Shown here in pieces: positions 1 to 7,575 of a stretch of 46,292 bases of DNA. Every line of letters starts with the position of its first letter. Position 1 is the stretch's first letter. The notes below the pieces were generated by a model. It saw only the letters and a list, made by a program, of their open reading frames with translations. It did no database searches and was not told the origin of the DNA. The stretch is from contig NZ_WOCA01000023.1 in the NCBI RefSeq assembly GCF_009728145.1, positions 1 to 46,292 of the forward strand. The letters run 5' to 3'. The stretch is from Ornithinibacillus caprae. GTDB lineage: Bacteria > Bacillota > Bacilli > Bacillales > Amphibacillaceae. The position numbers were made by a program, and so were the translations under genes.

Positions 1-494
1 ATATAGATTACTATAATAACAAGCGAATTAAGGCAAAATTGAAGGGCATGAGCCCGATAAAATATCGAACTCATGCCCAACCAGCTGCCTAGTGAAATAT
101 TCTGTCTAACTTTATGGGGTCACTTCATAATTGATCGCCTTTTTCATTGTTAGTTATCTTTTTTAATTAGAATATTATGTTAATATTTAAATATGGATAT
201 ATTTAGCTAATTAGCAACCGGTGTACGTTTACTAATTGATTTTGGTTTTAATAAACTAAAACTTCATCGTATTTTCGCGCAACCTGTGATCCGAGGAACC
301 TTGCTTCTTCAATGGTGTTGGAGAAGGTAGGGATGATAAAAGAAGGCTAATTAAAGATGGGTGGCGGGATTCTTTATTATACAGAGTTTTGGAATACGAG
401 TGGAAAAGATAATAACCTATATTTATTCCTAGCATAGCAGGTTAATAGAAGAGTTAAGAGAAATATATTTTATAGTGAAAAATCTTCGCTGTAA
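1..494. other. Gene-free left edge with one hairpin
   Basis: I find no convincing coding frame here. An inverted repeat with arms GGGCATGAG (44-52) and CTCATGCCC (70-78) forms a 9-bp stem with a 17-nt loop. No clean T-run follows on the plus strand. On the minus strand only a short T-rich patch follows, so it could be a weak terminator for a gene left of the window. The stretch 280-430 looks like it may hold decayed coding sequence, but I could not assign it. Confidence 0.4.
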
Positions 495-1109
495 ATGGGG
501 GTGGTATTAATTAAAAATATTTTTAATTTGAACACGGTGTATATTATTGCAGTAATAATTGCCCTTGGTTCTTTACTCATACCTAAGGGAATTGAATTGT
601 ATAATCTTCAGGTACAGGGAATCAGTTATGTAGCTAATGACGTGGAAAAATATCATAATAATGCACATCCTGTGGAGGGGGAATATGCGGTTACGATTGA
701 TTTAAGTGATTTGGCGAGTAACGAAGGAAAAGTGCTGTTTGACGACGGGGAAAACAAAATATACTTGTCTGAAGTCATCGTACATAGTGAAGCGGAGTAC
801 GAATTTTTCTTTAGGTCACGTGGAAGGTATAGTTTAGGTGGTGCTTCGTTAGTTTCAGGAGTTACACACACATATTATAATGGTGGATTTAATAGTAGTT
901 TGCAAGCTGAAGTAAAAGCATCATATAAAGGTGAAACTCATGAATTAAGTCCTTCTGGCTCTTCAGGCTTAAATTACCGTGATGGGGATGAGTTTGGGTT
1001 TTATTTGGATTTTACAGACGATATTATTCTTGATTTGAAAGAAGAAGTAATGGTTGATGTAACAGTTACAAACCTATTTGTTAATTTATGGGCAAAGAAA
1101 ACAAGATAA
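495..1109 (+). CDS. Membrane-anchored hypothetical protein
   Basis: I do not recognise this 204-residue protein. Residues 12-30 form one hydrophobic segment (an uncleaved signal or anchor). The remainder is a polar, Gly/Ser/Tyr-rich domain with alternating strand-like patterns, likely beta-rich and outside the membrane. The ATG at 495 has no Shine-Dalgarno (SD) sequence. The purine-rich GGGGGTGG lies inside the frame at 497-504 and would better serve a rare ATT start at 510, so the N-terminus is uncertain. It is followed 45 nt later by a broken P-loop gene. The surrounding remnants suggest a low-constraint region. Confidence 0.6.
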   Translation: MGVVLIKNIFNLNTVYIIAVIIALGSLLIPKGIELYNLQVQGISYVANDVEKYHNNAHPVEGEYAVTIDLSDLASNEGKVLFDDGENKIYLSEVIVHSEAEYEFFFRSRGRYSLGGASLVSGVTHTYYNGGFNSSLQAEVKASYKGETHELSPSGSSGLNYRDGDEFGFYLDFTDDIILDLKEEVMVDVTVTNLFVNLWAKKTR

Positions 1110-1165
1110 TTATGTTCAACTACCCGGGTGTAAGAGTTGTAAGGAAATAGAAAATGGGGAAGTAT

Positions 1166-1436
1166 ATGAAATTTGTTCTTATATTTGGACCTCAAGTAGT
1201 TGGAAAAATGACTGTTGGACTGCAATTATCTAAAATAACAGGCTTAAAACTTTTTCATAATCACTTGACGATTGATTTGATTAGTCATTTTTTTGATTAT
1301 GGAACAAAAGAAGGGAAAAGACTGGTAAGTTTGTTTCTATGAGAAATATTTGAAGAAGTTTCAAATAATAATTTGTATGGAATTATTTTTCTTGTGGTTG
1401 GGCATTTGATAATGGATTTGAGAAAAGGGGAGAATT
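1166..1436 (+). pseudogene. Truncated, frameshifted P-loop kinase remnant
   Basis: The frame starts at ATG 1166 behind GGGGA (1156-1160) and reads MKFVLIFGPQVVGKMTVG, a Walker A (GxxxxGK) N-terminus like small shikimate-kinase-like AAA ATPases of Bacillaceae. Reading stops at a TGA (1340-1342). The same frame continues sensibly beyond it as EIFEEVSNNNLYGII. A +1 shift near 1385 then gives SCGWAFDNGFEKRGELC, which fits the family motif IFTYVWAFD as I remember it. The homology runs into the next gene's start at 1437, so roughly the C-terminal half is missing. One nonsense codon, one frameshift and a truncation make it non-functional. Confidence 0.7.
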
Positions 1437-2279
1437 ATGTGGGAACAATTGCTTGTAGACACAGAAAGAGGACGATTCGAAGTATTTGTTTCGGGGAGAG
1501 GTGAGCCTTTATGTGTTACTCATTTATATAGTGAGTTTAATGAGCTGGGGAGCTATTTCGCTGATATGTTTACGGATTCATTTCGTGTTTATCTTGTAAA
1601 TCTAAAGGAAGCTGGTAATTCGAGTAAGGCCAAAAAGAACGATGAGTTAAGTATGTCAGAAACGGTAAATGATTTAGAAGCAATACGGGAAGCTTTAGAT
1701 ATAAAGATGTGGAATTTTGCAGGTCATTCAACAGGTGGAATGTTGGGATTGGTCTATGGCTTCAATCATCCACATTCATTGAACCGATTGCTAGTAGGAG
1801 GGGCTACCGCAACAAATGAATATATGGAACACGAAGACAGCATTTATAGTCAAAAGAATCAAAAAAATAAAAGACTAAAAGAGATATTTTCCATTCTTAA
1901 ATCAAGTGAGTCTACGCGAACGGATAGAATAAAGGTAAGTAGAGAATGGACTGAAATGTCATTATATGACCCGAATCGATTTGATGAGTATTTTTCTAAA
2001 CCAAGTAGTGGTAGGGTGGTTCAAAAACGATTGGATTATTACTCATATGAGGAACTACCAAATTACGATATTAGAGATAATATTACTAAAATTAAAACTC
2101 CAACAATCGTTTATTGTGGAAAGTATGATTCGCAATGTCCACTTGTTTATTCACAACAAATCCATCAACTCGTACCAAAATCAAAACTCTATGTTTTTGA
2201 AAAAAGTAATCATTCACCGTTCAGGGAGGAGAAAGAGCTTTTCAATGAGTTAATCAAGGATTATATCAACTTGGTTTGA
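1437..2279 (+). CDS. Alpha/beta hydrolase
   Basis: A 280-residue alpha/beta-hydrolase-fold protein. The nucleophile elbow GHSTGG places Ser98. The acid is probably Asp231 in CGKYDSQCP and the base His259 in KSNHSPF, giving a full catalytic triad. There is no signal peptide, so it is cytoplasmic. The lid region (about residues 130-190) is Lys/Ser-rich. It resembles the proline iminopeptidase / haloalkane-dehalogenase-like part of the superfamily; the substrate cannot be read from sequence. AAGGGGAG upstream of ATG 1437 is a good ribosome site. It lies between two gene remnants and overlaps the next fragment by 4 nt, so it may have landed here by rearrangement. Confidence 0.85.
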   Translation: MWEQLLVDTERGRFEVFVSGRGEPLCVTHLYSEFNELGSYFADMFTDSFRVYLVNLKEAGNSSKAKKNDELSMSETVNDLEAIREALDIKMWNFAGHSTGGMLGLVYGFNHPHSLNRLLVGGATATNEYMEHEDSIYSQKNQKNKRLKEIFSILKSSESTRTDRIKVSREWTEMSLYDPNRFDEYFSKPSSGRVVQKRLDYYSYEELPNYDIRDNITKIKTPTIVYCGKYDSQCPLVYSQQIHQLVPKSKLYVFEKSNHSPFREEKELFNELIKDYINLV

Positions 2280-2467
2280 TTTTGTCTGAAATAGGGCAAA
2301 TTGAAGAGACACAATATATTAAACTTATAGCTGGTGATAAGGTATTATGTGTTACGATTGATGGTAATTATCTGATGGAAGCCTTAACAGTTATACTAGA
2401 GGACAAGGTAAGTTTAAGCTTTAATGGTTCAATGAAACCTATTTTGATTGTTCCAGTTGGAAAATGA
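2276..2467 (+). pseudogene. C-terminal fragment of a DnaN-like sliding clamp
   Basis: This short open stretch has no credible start or ribosome site (only a TTG overlapping the hydrolase stop). Residues 28-62 resemble the end of bacterial DNA polymerase III beta clamps: DGNYLMEALTVI and LSFNGSMKPILIVPVGK align with the clamp pattern KYMLDALK..., IAFTGAMRPFVI... that I know from Bacillus DnaN. Only about 60 of roughly 370 residues remain, so it is a remnant, probably of a second, accessory clamp gene. The match is from memory; an HMM search against DNA_pol3_beta_3 would decide. Confidence 0.55.
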
Positions 2468-2653
2468 CTCTCATCTGCAGCTTATTTCACCTGTAAGGAG
2501 CATAAGTAAGAGTATTTTTATGAGTTGCTTTAGTTGATAGCAATTCCATGATATAAGCGGATAGTTTGAATGTAGATTGATAACAGTATCTTCTGATTAG
2601 GAAGTAGGGTTATTTGGCAAGTTTCGATTGACTTAAAACAATTAATATTAGAG

Positions 2654-2687
2654 CGTGTTAAACGAAATGGTGTTTAACACGTTTTTT
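2654..2687 (+). terminator. Rho-independent terminator
   Basis: Stem CGTGTTAAAC (2654-2663) pairs with GTTTAACACG (2672-2681) around an 8-nt loop and is followed by six T. It closes off the 1.4-2.5 kb unit and insulates the sigma-factor operon. Confidence 0.85.
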
Positions 2688-2702
2688 AATCTTAAAATAT
2701 AT

Positions 2703-2725
2703 TGAAACTTTTCCATTAGCAACGT
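2703..2725 (+). promoter_or_regulatory. Possible ECF-type promoter (autoregulation)
   Basis: TGAAAC (2703-2708) followed 14 nt later by CGT (2723-2725) resembles the TGAAAC...CGT signature of Bacillus extracytoplasmic-function sigma promoters. It sits 30 nt before the sigma-factor start. The spacer is about 2 nt shorter than usual, so this is only a candidate for self-activation. Confidence 0.3.
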
Positions 2726-2755
2726 GATCTAATGGTTAGAGAAAGGTGGGAAAGC

Positions 2756-3301
2756 ATGTATCGATTAAAGCTAATAAAAAAAGCTAAATCTGGTGATACG
2801 GAAGCATTCGAGGAACTTCTAATGCTGTACAGTGCCCAATTATATCGTACAGCGTATCTTTATGCAGGTAATCATGAAGATGCTTTGGATATTGTCCAGG
2901 AAACTAGTTATAAAGCATACATAGCAATTAAAACGCTAAAAAAGAATAAGTATTTTTCTACATGGATAACAAAAATACTTATCAATTCCGCTTATGAGTA
3001 TATAAAAAAGAGAAAAAGGGATATACCAATTGAGAATGTTGAACAACTATTAAAGAAGCAAGAGGAGTTTAATATTGAACAAATAGATTTATTCAGAGCA
3101 ATTAATGAATTGCGAGAAACGTACCGTAATGCAATCATCTTATTTTACTTTCATGATCTTCCAATTAAAGAAATAGCAAGTATCATGGACATCCCTGAGA
3201 ATACGGTGAAAACTTATCTCCATAGGGGAAAAGAACAATTAAAAACCATTTTAAAAGGGGCTGAGTATGATGAAAGAAAAATTATTACAGGAGGCTTATG
3301 A
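2756..3301 (+). CDS. ECF-family RNA polymerase sigma factor
   Basis: An ECF (group 4) sigma factor of 181 residues. Region 2 lies at about residues 10-75, with the DALDIVQET-like core-binding helix and FSTWITKILINSAYEYIKK. Region 4 lies at about 113-165, with the helix-turn-helix LPIKEIASIMDIPENTVKTYLHRGK. Start choice: ATG 2756 follows AAAGGTGGG at good spacing, whereas the upstream in-frame ATG 2732 has no ribosome site. The 3' end overlaps the next gene by 35 nt, a classic sigma/anti-sigma arrangement with translational coupling. The stimulus is unknown; cell-envelope stress is the usual theme for this class. Confidence 0.9.
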   Translation: MYRLKLIKKAKSGDTEAFEELLMLYSAQLYRTAYLYAGNHEDALDIVQETSYKAYIAIKTLKKNKYFSTWITKILINSAYEYIKKRKRDIPIENVEQLLKKQEEFNIEQIDLFRAINELRETYRNAIILFYFHDLPIKEIASIMDIPENTVKTYLHRGKEQLKTILKGAEYDERKIITGGL

Positions 3302-4319
3302 GCAAATTGAAGTTCCAAGAGAGGATGTCCAGCAAGCAATTCGGAATGGGGTACAAATGGGGGCAAAAAGTGGTAAAAGTAAGAGACCTTTATTTAGAAT
3401 TTCAACTATTGCAGTTGCTTTACTTGTTGCATCTTTCGTTACCTTAAGTGTTGCTTTTCCTTCATTTGCAGAAAAAATACCATTTATGGACAATATTTAT
3501 GAATTTTTCCGTGGTAATAATCAGGAGTTTGTATTTGAAGAATATGGGGATAAATCAACCGATATAAATCTAACTAAAGAGAGTAAAGGAGTACGTGTGA
3601 CAATAACAGATGCTGTATATGATAGGGAAAGCATTACAATTGCATATAAAATAAAGAGTGATCATGATTTAGGTGATGATGCTGTTTTGAGTGGTGTAGA
3701 GTTAGAAATAGAAGAGATTATTAATCCCTTAAATGTTGGACAAATGCTTCCTAACAAAATTGGCGAGAATGAATATGCGGGTATACTAATTGCGACATTG
3801 GTGACCGGGCAAGAAGCAGATCAAGTTCATGTTAAATGGAAAGGAGATATAGTTCGATCTATTGAAAATCCAGAAATTTCCGTCTCGGGAGATTGGTCTT
3901 TTCAATTTACCCTAGATGCTCTTGAAAGTAAAACAAGTAGATTCACAGATGGAACATATCAAGTATATGAAAATGGATTTGGTATTGAATTAACTAGAAT
4001 GACAACTACTCCAATCTCGTGGGATTTTCATTTTGCTGGGTGGGTAGATAAAAATCTAGACGGATTTGCAAAAGAAAAATGGGAAAGAGTTCTGTATGAT
4101 TATAAAATATATGATGACTTAGGGAAAGAATATGAAGTGATATTTATGTCTAGTTATGGTGATAATAACGAATTTGGAGATAGAATCCGGACCACAATGG
4201 TTGATAAGAATGCATCTTCGTTAACAATTATACCAATGGTTGAAATTTATGACATAGATTGGAATTTGTTGGAAGAATCATTTGATCTTGAACCAATTAA
4301 TGTTCCTTTAGATAAGTAA
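3267..4319 (+). CDS. DUF4179-type anti-sigma-like membrane protein
   Basis: A 350-residue protein with a short cytoplasmic N-terminus (1-42), one membrane segment at about 44-66 ending in SVAFPSFA, and a large external beta-rich domain. This matches the DUF4179 proteins that accompany ECF sigma factors. By position and topology it probably holds the sigma factor inactive and senses an envelope signal; that role is inferred. There is no zinc anti-sigma HxxxCxxC motif in the N-terminus, so sigma binding would be non-ZAS. The tandem ATGATG (3267/3270) follows AAAGGGGC. It ends without an obvious terminator. Confidence 0.8.
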   Translation: MMKEKLLQEAYEQIEVPREDVQQAIRNGVQMGAKSGKSKRPLFRISTIAVALLVASFVTLSVAFPSFAEKIPFMDNIYEFFRGNNQEFVFEEYGDKSTDINLTKESKGVRVTITDAVYDRESITIAYKIKSDHDLGDDAVLSGVELEIEEIINPLNVGQMLPNKIGENEYAGILIATLVTGQEADQVHVKWKGDIVRSIENPEISVSGDWSFQFTLDALESKTSRFTDGTYQVYENGFGIELTRMTTTPISWDFHFAGWVDKNLDGFAKEKWERVLYDYKIYDDLGKEYEVIFMSSYGDNNEFGDRIRTTMVDKNASSLTIIPMVEIYDIDWNLLEESFDLEPINVPLDK

Positions 4320-4414
4320 CCAGTTTGATCATTTACGTTTTGTTTGCTAAATCAACCGATGTTGTAACTTACTAAGGGGTATTATTAACCATTAATTTAA
4401 GTTATTGCTTATCA

Positions 4415-4840
4415 CTACTTTATTATGTGCTTCCAATGTTCGGGAAGTTCATGTGTTTCTAAGTGCTCATGCTCAAATAGTACCGCTTTTGCCCCTATTT
4501 CATAGGTTAGTCTATCTTTTCCAACGGATATGTGTGGACCAACAACAGGGATAATTTCAAGCGTAACTAAAAAACTAAACGAACGGTAACCGTTTACTCT
4601 TTTTACGTCCGTGATATCGACCATATAAGTATAAATAGTCGGTAAACGAGTGAACATTTTGGAGTAATAATCATCAATGAATTGATTGATATTGGGTAAG
4701 AGTAAACTGATAAACATATCATGATACAATTCTTCTCTTGATTCTTTTGGAGGAACAGGCATGTTGTCTGCCGAACCACTTGAAATTGGTATCAATAGTA
4801 AAGTGACGATAAATAAAAATATCAATATAAATCTCTTCAA
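4415..4840 (-). CDS. DUF3888 domain-containing secreted protein
   Basis: A 141-residue protein with a signal peptide (MKRFILIFLFIVTLLLIPISSGSA) and a mature domain that fits DUF3888: YHDMFISLLLPNINQFIDDYY, followed by RVNGYRSFSFLVTLEIIPVVGPH and ISVGKDRLTYEI. The family is exported and of unknown function in Bacillaceae. The start is a TTG (4838-4840) with AAAGGAG 9 nt upstream. It stands alone on the minus strand, convergent with the anti-sigma-like gene. The 95-nt gap between them holds no clear terminator. Confidence 0.75.
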   Translation of the reverse strand: MKRFILIFLFIVTLLLIPISSGSADNMPVPPKESREELYHDMFISLLLPNINQFIDDYYSKMFTRLPTIYTYMVDITDVKRVNGYRSFSFLVTLEIIPVVGPHISVGKDRLTYEIGAKAVLFEHEHLETHELPEHWKHIIK

Positions 4841-4950
4841 TGATATTCGCTCCTTTTATGCTTTATCATTCCTTAGAAATAAGCATTTGATGTATGTTAT
4901 ATGTTTAATAGATACAATTTTATTTGATTAAACAGCAATAATTTTAATAA

Positions 4951-4988
4951 TCGAAACAAAAACACTTGCAACCATTACTGCAAGTGTT
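4951..4988 (-). terminator. Terminator of the S9 peptidase gene
   Basis: On the minus strand, stem AACACTTGCA (4979-4988) pairs with TGCAAGTGTT (4961-4970), followed by TTTGTTT. It lies 16 nt after the peptidase stop codon. Confidence 0.85.
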
Positions 4989-5004
4989 CTTGGCACTACA
5001 TGAT

Positions 5005-6801
5005 TCACTTTAAGTATCGATCTAGAAATTTTTTAATTGCTCGATAACCTGTTATTCTATTTTCTCGTTTGGTAAACCCGTGTCCTTCATCATCAAAAAC
5101 AATATATTCAACTGGTACACCGTTTTTCTGAACAGATTCCACAATTTCATCTGATTCAGCCTTAAGAACACGAGGATCATTGGCACCTTGTAGCACGATT
5201 AGTGGCTTTGTAATTTTCTCTGCATGAAATAATGGAGAAATGCTGCGGATGTATGCTGTATCGGTAAATGGATTGCCGATTTTCTTGTAAAGTACATCGC
5301 GAACAGCTTCCCACCAGGATGGAATATTTTTAAGGGTTCGTTCCCAGTTGGAAACACCGAAAACATCAACTCCGACCTTAAATGCGTCTGGCTGGAAGGC
5401 CAATGCAGCAAGCGTCATATAGCCACCGTAACTTCCACCAATTATTCCGATTCGCTCTTCGTCAATTTTTCCTGTTGATACTAAAAACTTTTTCGACTCG
5501 ACACAGTCTGCTAGATCAACTTCTCCATGCTTTAGATCAGCAGCTTTAAAGAATGTTTTTCCATAACCAGAGCTACCTCTGTTGTTAACTGCTAAAACCG
5601 CGTATCCATGATTCACTAGGTATTGGAACACCGGGTTGTAATTGACCATGGACTGGCCGCCTGGACCCCCATGTACCCAAACAAGAGCAGGTGCTTTTTC
5701 TCCTTCTTTTACATGTGGTTCGTAATATATTGCCGGAATAGAAAGGTCATCAAATGATGGAAAATGGACTACTTTGGCTTCAACAAGGTCATGTTGGTCA
5801 ATTTCTGGATTTAGTGTATCGGTTAGACATGTTAATTCATTGCTTGCAATGTCAAATACATATAAATTTGATGGAGAATTAGAACTGTTTAATAGAAAAG
5901 CGATCAGTTTTTCACTTCTAGAAATTGTCACACCACTAATTTGACCATCTGGAAGTCCTGGTATCTCCACTGGTTTTCCCGTCTTTGTATCTAGTATTTT
6001 CATTTCTATTTTTCCGTTGTTGTTTATAAGATAAATGAGATACGTATAGTTTGGAGAGAATTTTGCCATTAAAATATCCCATTCTTCTACAGCGACTTTT
6101 TCCGCCGATTTAGTGTCTACATCGATTCGTTTTAAGTGAAGAAATTCATTATCCTCGTCTGTTACAAAGTAGAGATAGGACGAATCCCCATCAAACATTA
6201 GTGGATTATATTGGATATCGCCTTCATGTTTCGAAAGGTGTTCTACTCCGTGCTCAGCAGAAAATAGATACATATCCGAATTATTCGCTGTATTTGGCTT
6301 ATGTAGTGCAATATATTTTTTGTCAGGAGATATTGCTTCAACCTGATAGCCTTCTTCATTTTGAAATAGCATTTTTGGAGTGAATGTTTCAATGTCCATT
6401 TCATAAAGATCCATGTAACGATCATCCCGTTTATTGGATTGGTAGAAAAAGCTTTTTCGGTCAGCACTCCAGCCTTCGAACATTACTTTTTCCTTTTCTC
6501 CAGGCGTTAAATCTTTTGTTTGTCCATCTTTATCTCGTACATACAGATGTGTGATTTCATTTCCTCCTTGATCACTTTGATATAAAAAGCGATGATCTTC
6601 TGGATAATAGGATATCGGGAAAATTGCGTCTGTCGTTGAATTTGTAAGTTTGTGGGATTCCGTTCCATCTCTTTTGATGGAGTAGGCATTGTACACCCCT
6701 GATTTATCACTACCATATAGAATGGACCCATCATTATGTGTAATGGATACACCTGCAAGACTTTCCGTATTCATAAACTGCTCAATCGTATACTTTGCCA
6801 T
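5005..6801 (-). CDS. S9 family peptidase (prolyl oligopeptidase/acylaminoacyl-peptidase type)
   Basis: A cytoplasmic serine peptidase of 598 residues. The N-terminal two thirds form a WD-like beta-propeller with repeated blades (for example SPDKKYIALH, SPNYTYLIYL), which gates access by peptide size. The C-terminal alpha/beta-hydrolase domain carries the nucleophile in GGSYGGYM (Ser457), Asp542 in GANDPRV and His574 in DDEGHGF. It likely trims short peptides or removes acylated N-terminal residues. AGAAAGAGGG precedes adjacent GTG (6804) and ATG (6801) codons; spacing favours the ATG. It has its own terminator and is divergent from the ykuD-like gene, with a palindromic repeat between them. 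Confidence 0.93.
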   Translation of the reverse strand: MAKYTIEQFMNTESLAGVSITHNDGSILYGSDKSGVYNAYSIKRDGTESHKLTNSTTDAIFPISYYPEDHRFLYQSDQGGNEITHLYVRDKDGQTKDLTPGEKEKVMFEGWSADRKSFFYQSNKRDDRYMDLYEMDIETFTPKMLFQNEEGYQVEAISPDKKYIALHKPNTANNSDMYLFSAEHGVEHLSKHEGDIQYNPLMFDGDSSYLYFVTDEDNEFLHLKRIDVDTKSAEKVAVEEWDILMAKFSPNYTYLIYLINNNGKIEMKILDTKTGKPVEIPGLPDGQISGVTISRSEKLIAFLLNSSNSPSNLYVFDIASNELTCLTDTLNPEIDQHDLVEAKVVHFPSFDDLSIPAIYYEPHVKEGEKAPALVWVHGGPGGQSMVNYNPVFQYLVNHGYAVLAVNNRGSSGYGKTFFKAADLKHGEVDLADCVESKKFLVSTGKIDEERIGIIGGSYGGYMTLAALAFQPDAFKVGVDVFGVSNWERTLKNIPSWWEAVRDVLYKKIGNPFTDTAYIRSISPLFHAEKITKPLIVLQGANDPRVLKAESDEIVESVQKNGVPVEYIVFDDEGHGFTKRENRITGYRAIKKFLDRYLK

Positions 6802-6887
6802 CACAAAACCCTCTTTCTATTGATCTTCCTAACTATATTCTATTTCGAGTGCCTAAATACCTTTTTTATAGAAGAAATTCAACACGA

Positions 6888-6938
6888 ATGTCGGTGCCTG
6901 TCACTTGTCGAATTTCGACAAGTGACAGGCACCGACAT
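6888..6938. repeat. Dispersed palindrome, copy 1 (intact, longest)
   Basis: A perfect inverted repeat of 25-nt arms around a single T (6913). Each arm includes GTCGGTGCCTGTCACTTGTC. It lies in the divergent gap between the S9 peptidase and L,D-transpeptidase genes. This copy extends furthest outward, with TGTC/GACA at the ends, and defines the fullest version of the family in this window. Confidence 0.95.
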
Positions 6939-7018
6939 GACACATGACATGAATAGAATAGGAACACTTCTGTGGGTTTTCATATGATGTATTAATTAAA
7001 TCGATGGAGGTGTTTACA

Positions 7019-7513
7019 CTGATTCATACTGTAAGGCCTGGTGAAACGTTGAACCAAATAGCACTGGACTATCGTGTGGACTTAGCTACAATCCTACGGG
7101 CGAATCCTGGAATGAACCCTAATGTTATTTATCCAGGTCAATCTATAGAAATTCCAAGTTACCCTTCTCCAGATACAATTCCATACGAGATTGACATATC
7201 GATCAATAATCGATCATTAAGGTTATTAAGAAATGGAGTATTGCAAAAACAATATCCAATTGCGGTTGGTAGGATCCTACATGAAACCCCTGTTGGGGAA
7301 TATATCATCATCAATAAAGCTCCCAATCCAGGTGGACCGTTTGGTACAATGTGGATGAGCTTATCCAAACAGCATTATGGAATTCATGGCACAAATGATC
7401 CTAGTTCAATTGGAAAAGCTGTATCGAGAGGATGCGTCCGAATGTATAACCAGGATGTTGAAGAACTAGCTAGTATTGTACCAATAGGAACTAGGGTAAG
7501 AATTCATCCGTAA
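7019..7513 (+). CDS. ykuD: LysM-containing L,D-transpeptidase (YkuD)
   Basis: It forms or remodels 3-3 peptide cross-links in peptidoglycan. A LysM domain ([16 protein letters not shown]...) at the N-terminus precedes a YkuD catalytic domain with HGTND (His123) and SRGCVRMYN (nucleophile Cys139). It matches B. subtilis YkuD over its full length as I recall that sequence. Start: B. subtilis YkuD begins MLTYQVKQGDTL, aligning with a CTG at 7019. GGAGG (7006-7010) sits 8 nt before this CTG. The in-frame ATG 7004 has no ribosome site and would contain the GGAGG inside the gene. A rare CTG start is therefore likely. There is no signal peptide, as for other spore-associated YkuD proteins. Confidence 0.9.
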   Translation: MIHTVRPGETLNQIALDYRVDLATILRANPGMNPNVIYPGQSIEIPSYPSPDTIPYEIDISINNRSLRLLRNGVLQKQYPIAVGRILHETPVGEYIIINKAPNPGGPFGTMWMSLSKQHYGIHGTNDPSSIGKAVSRGCVRMYNQDVEELASIVPIGTRVRIHP

Positions 7514-7525
7514 AGATAAAAATCA

Positions 7526-7553
7526 AGGCGCAATCCACTGTTGAATTGCGCCT
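7526..7553. terminator. Bidirectional terminator between ykuD and ktrB
   Basis: Stem AGGCGCAAT (7526-7534) pairs with ATTGCGCCT (7545-7553). T-rich tracts follow on both strands (TATTTTTT on plus, TTGATTTTTA on minus). The hairpin lies between two convergent gene ends. Confidence 0.75.
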
Positions 7554-7575
7554 AATCAAGTATTTTTTCACTAAA

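Noticed and set aside
6736-6987. Open frame encoding ...CRCLSLVEFRQVTGT...
   Set aside because: The peptide CLSLVEFRQVTGT is simply a translation of the palindromic repeat. The same string recurs at 32952 and 44027, and its complement at 32986 and 34127; no ribosome site supports them.
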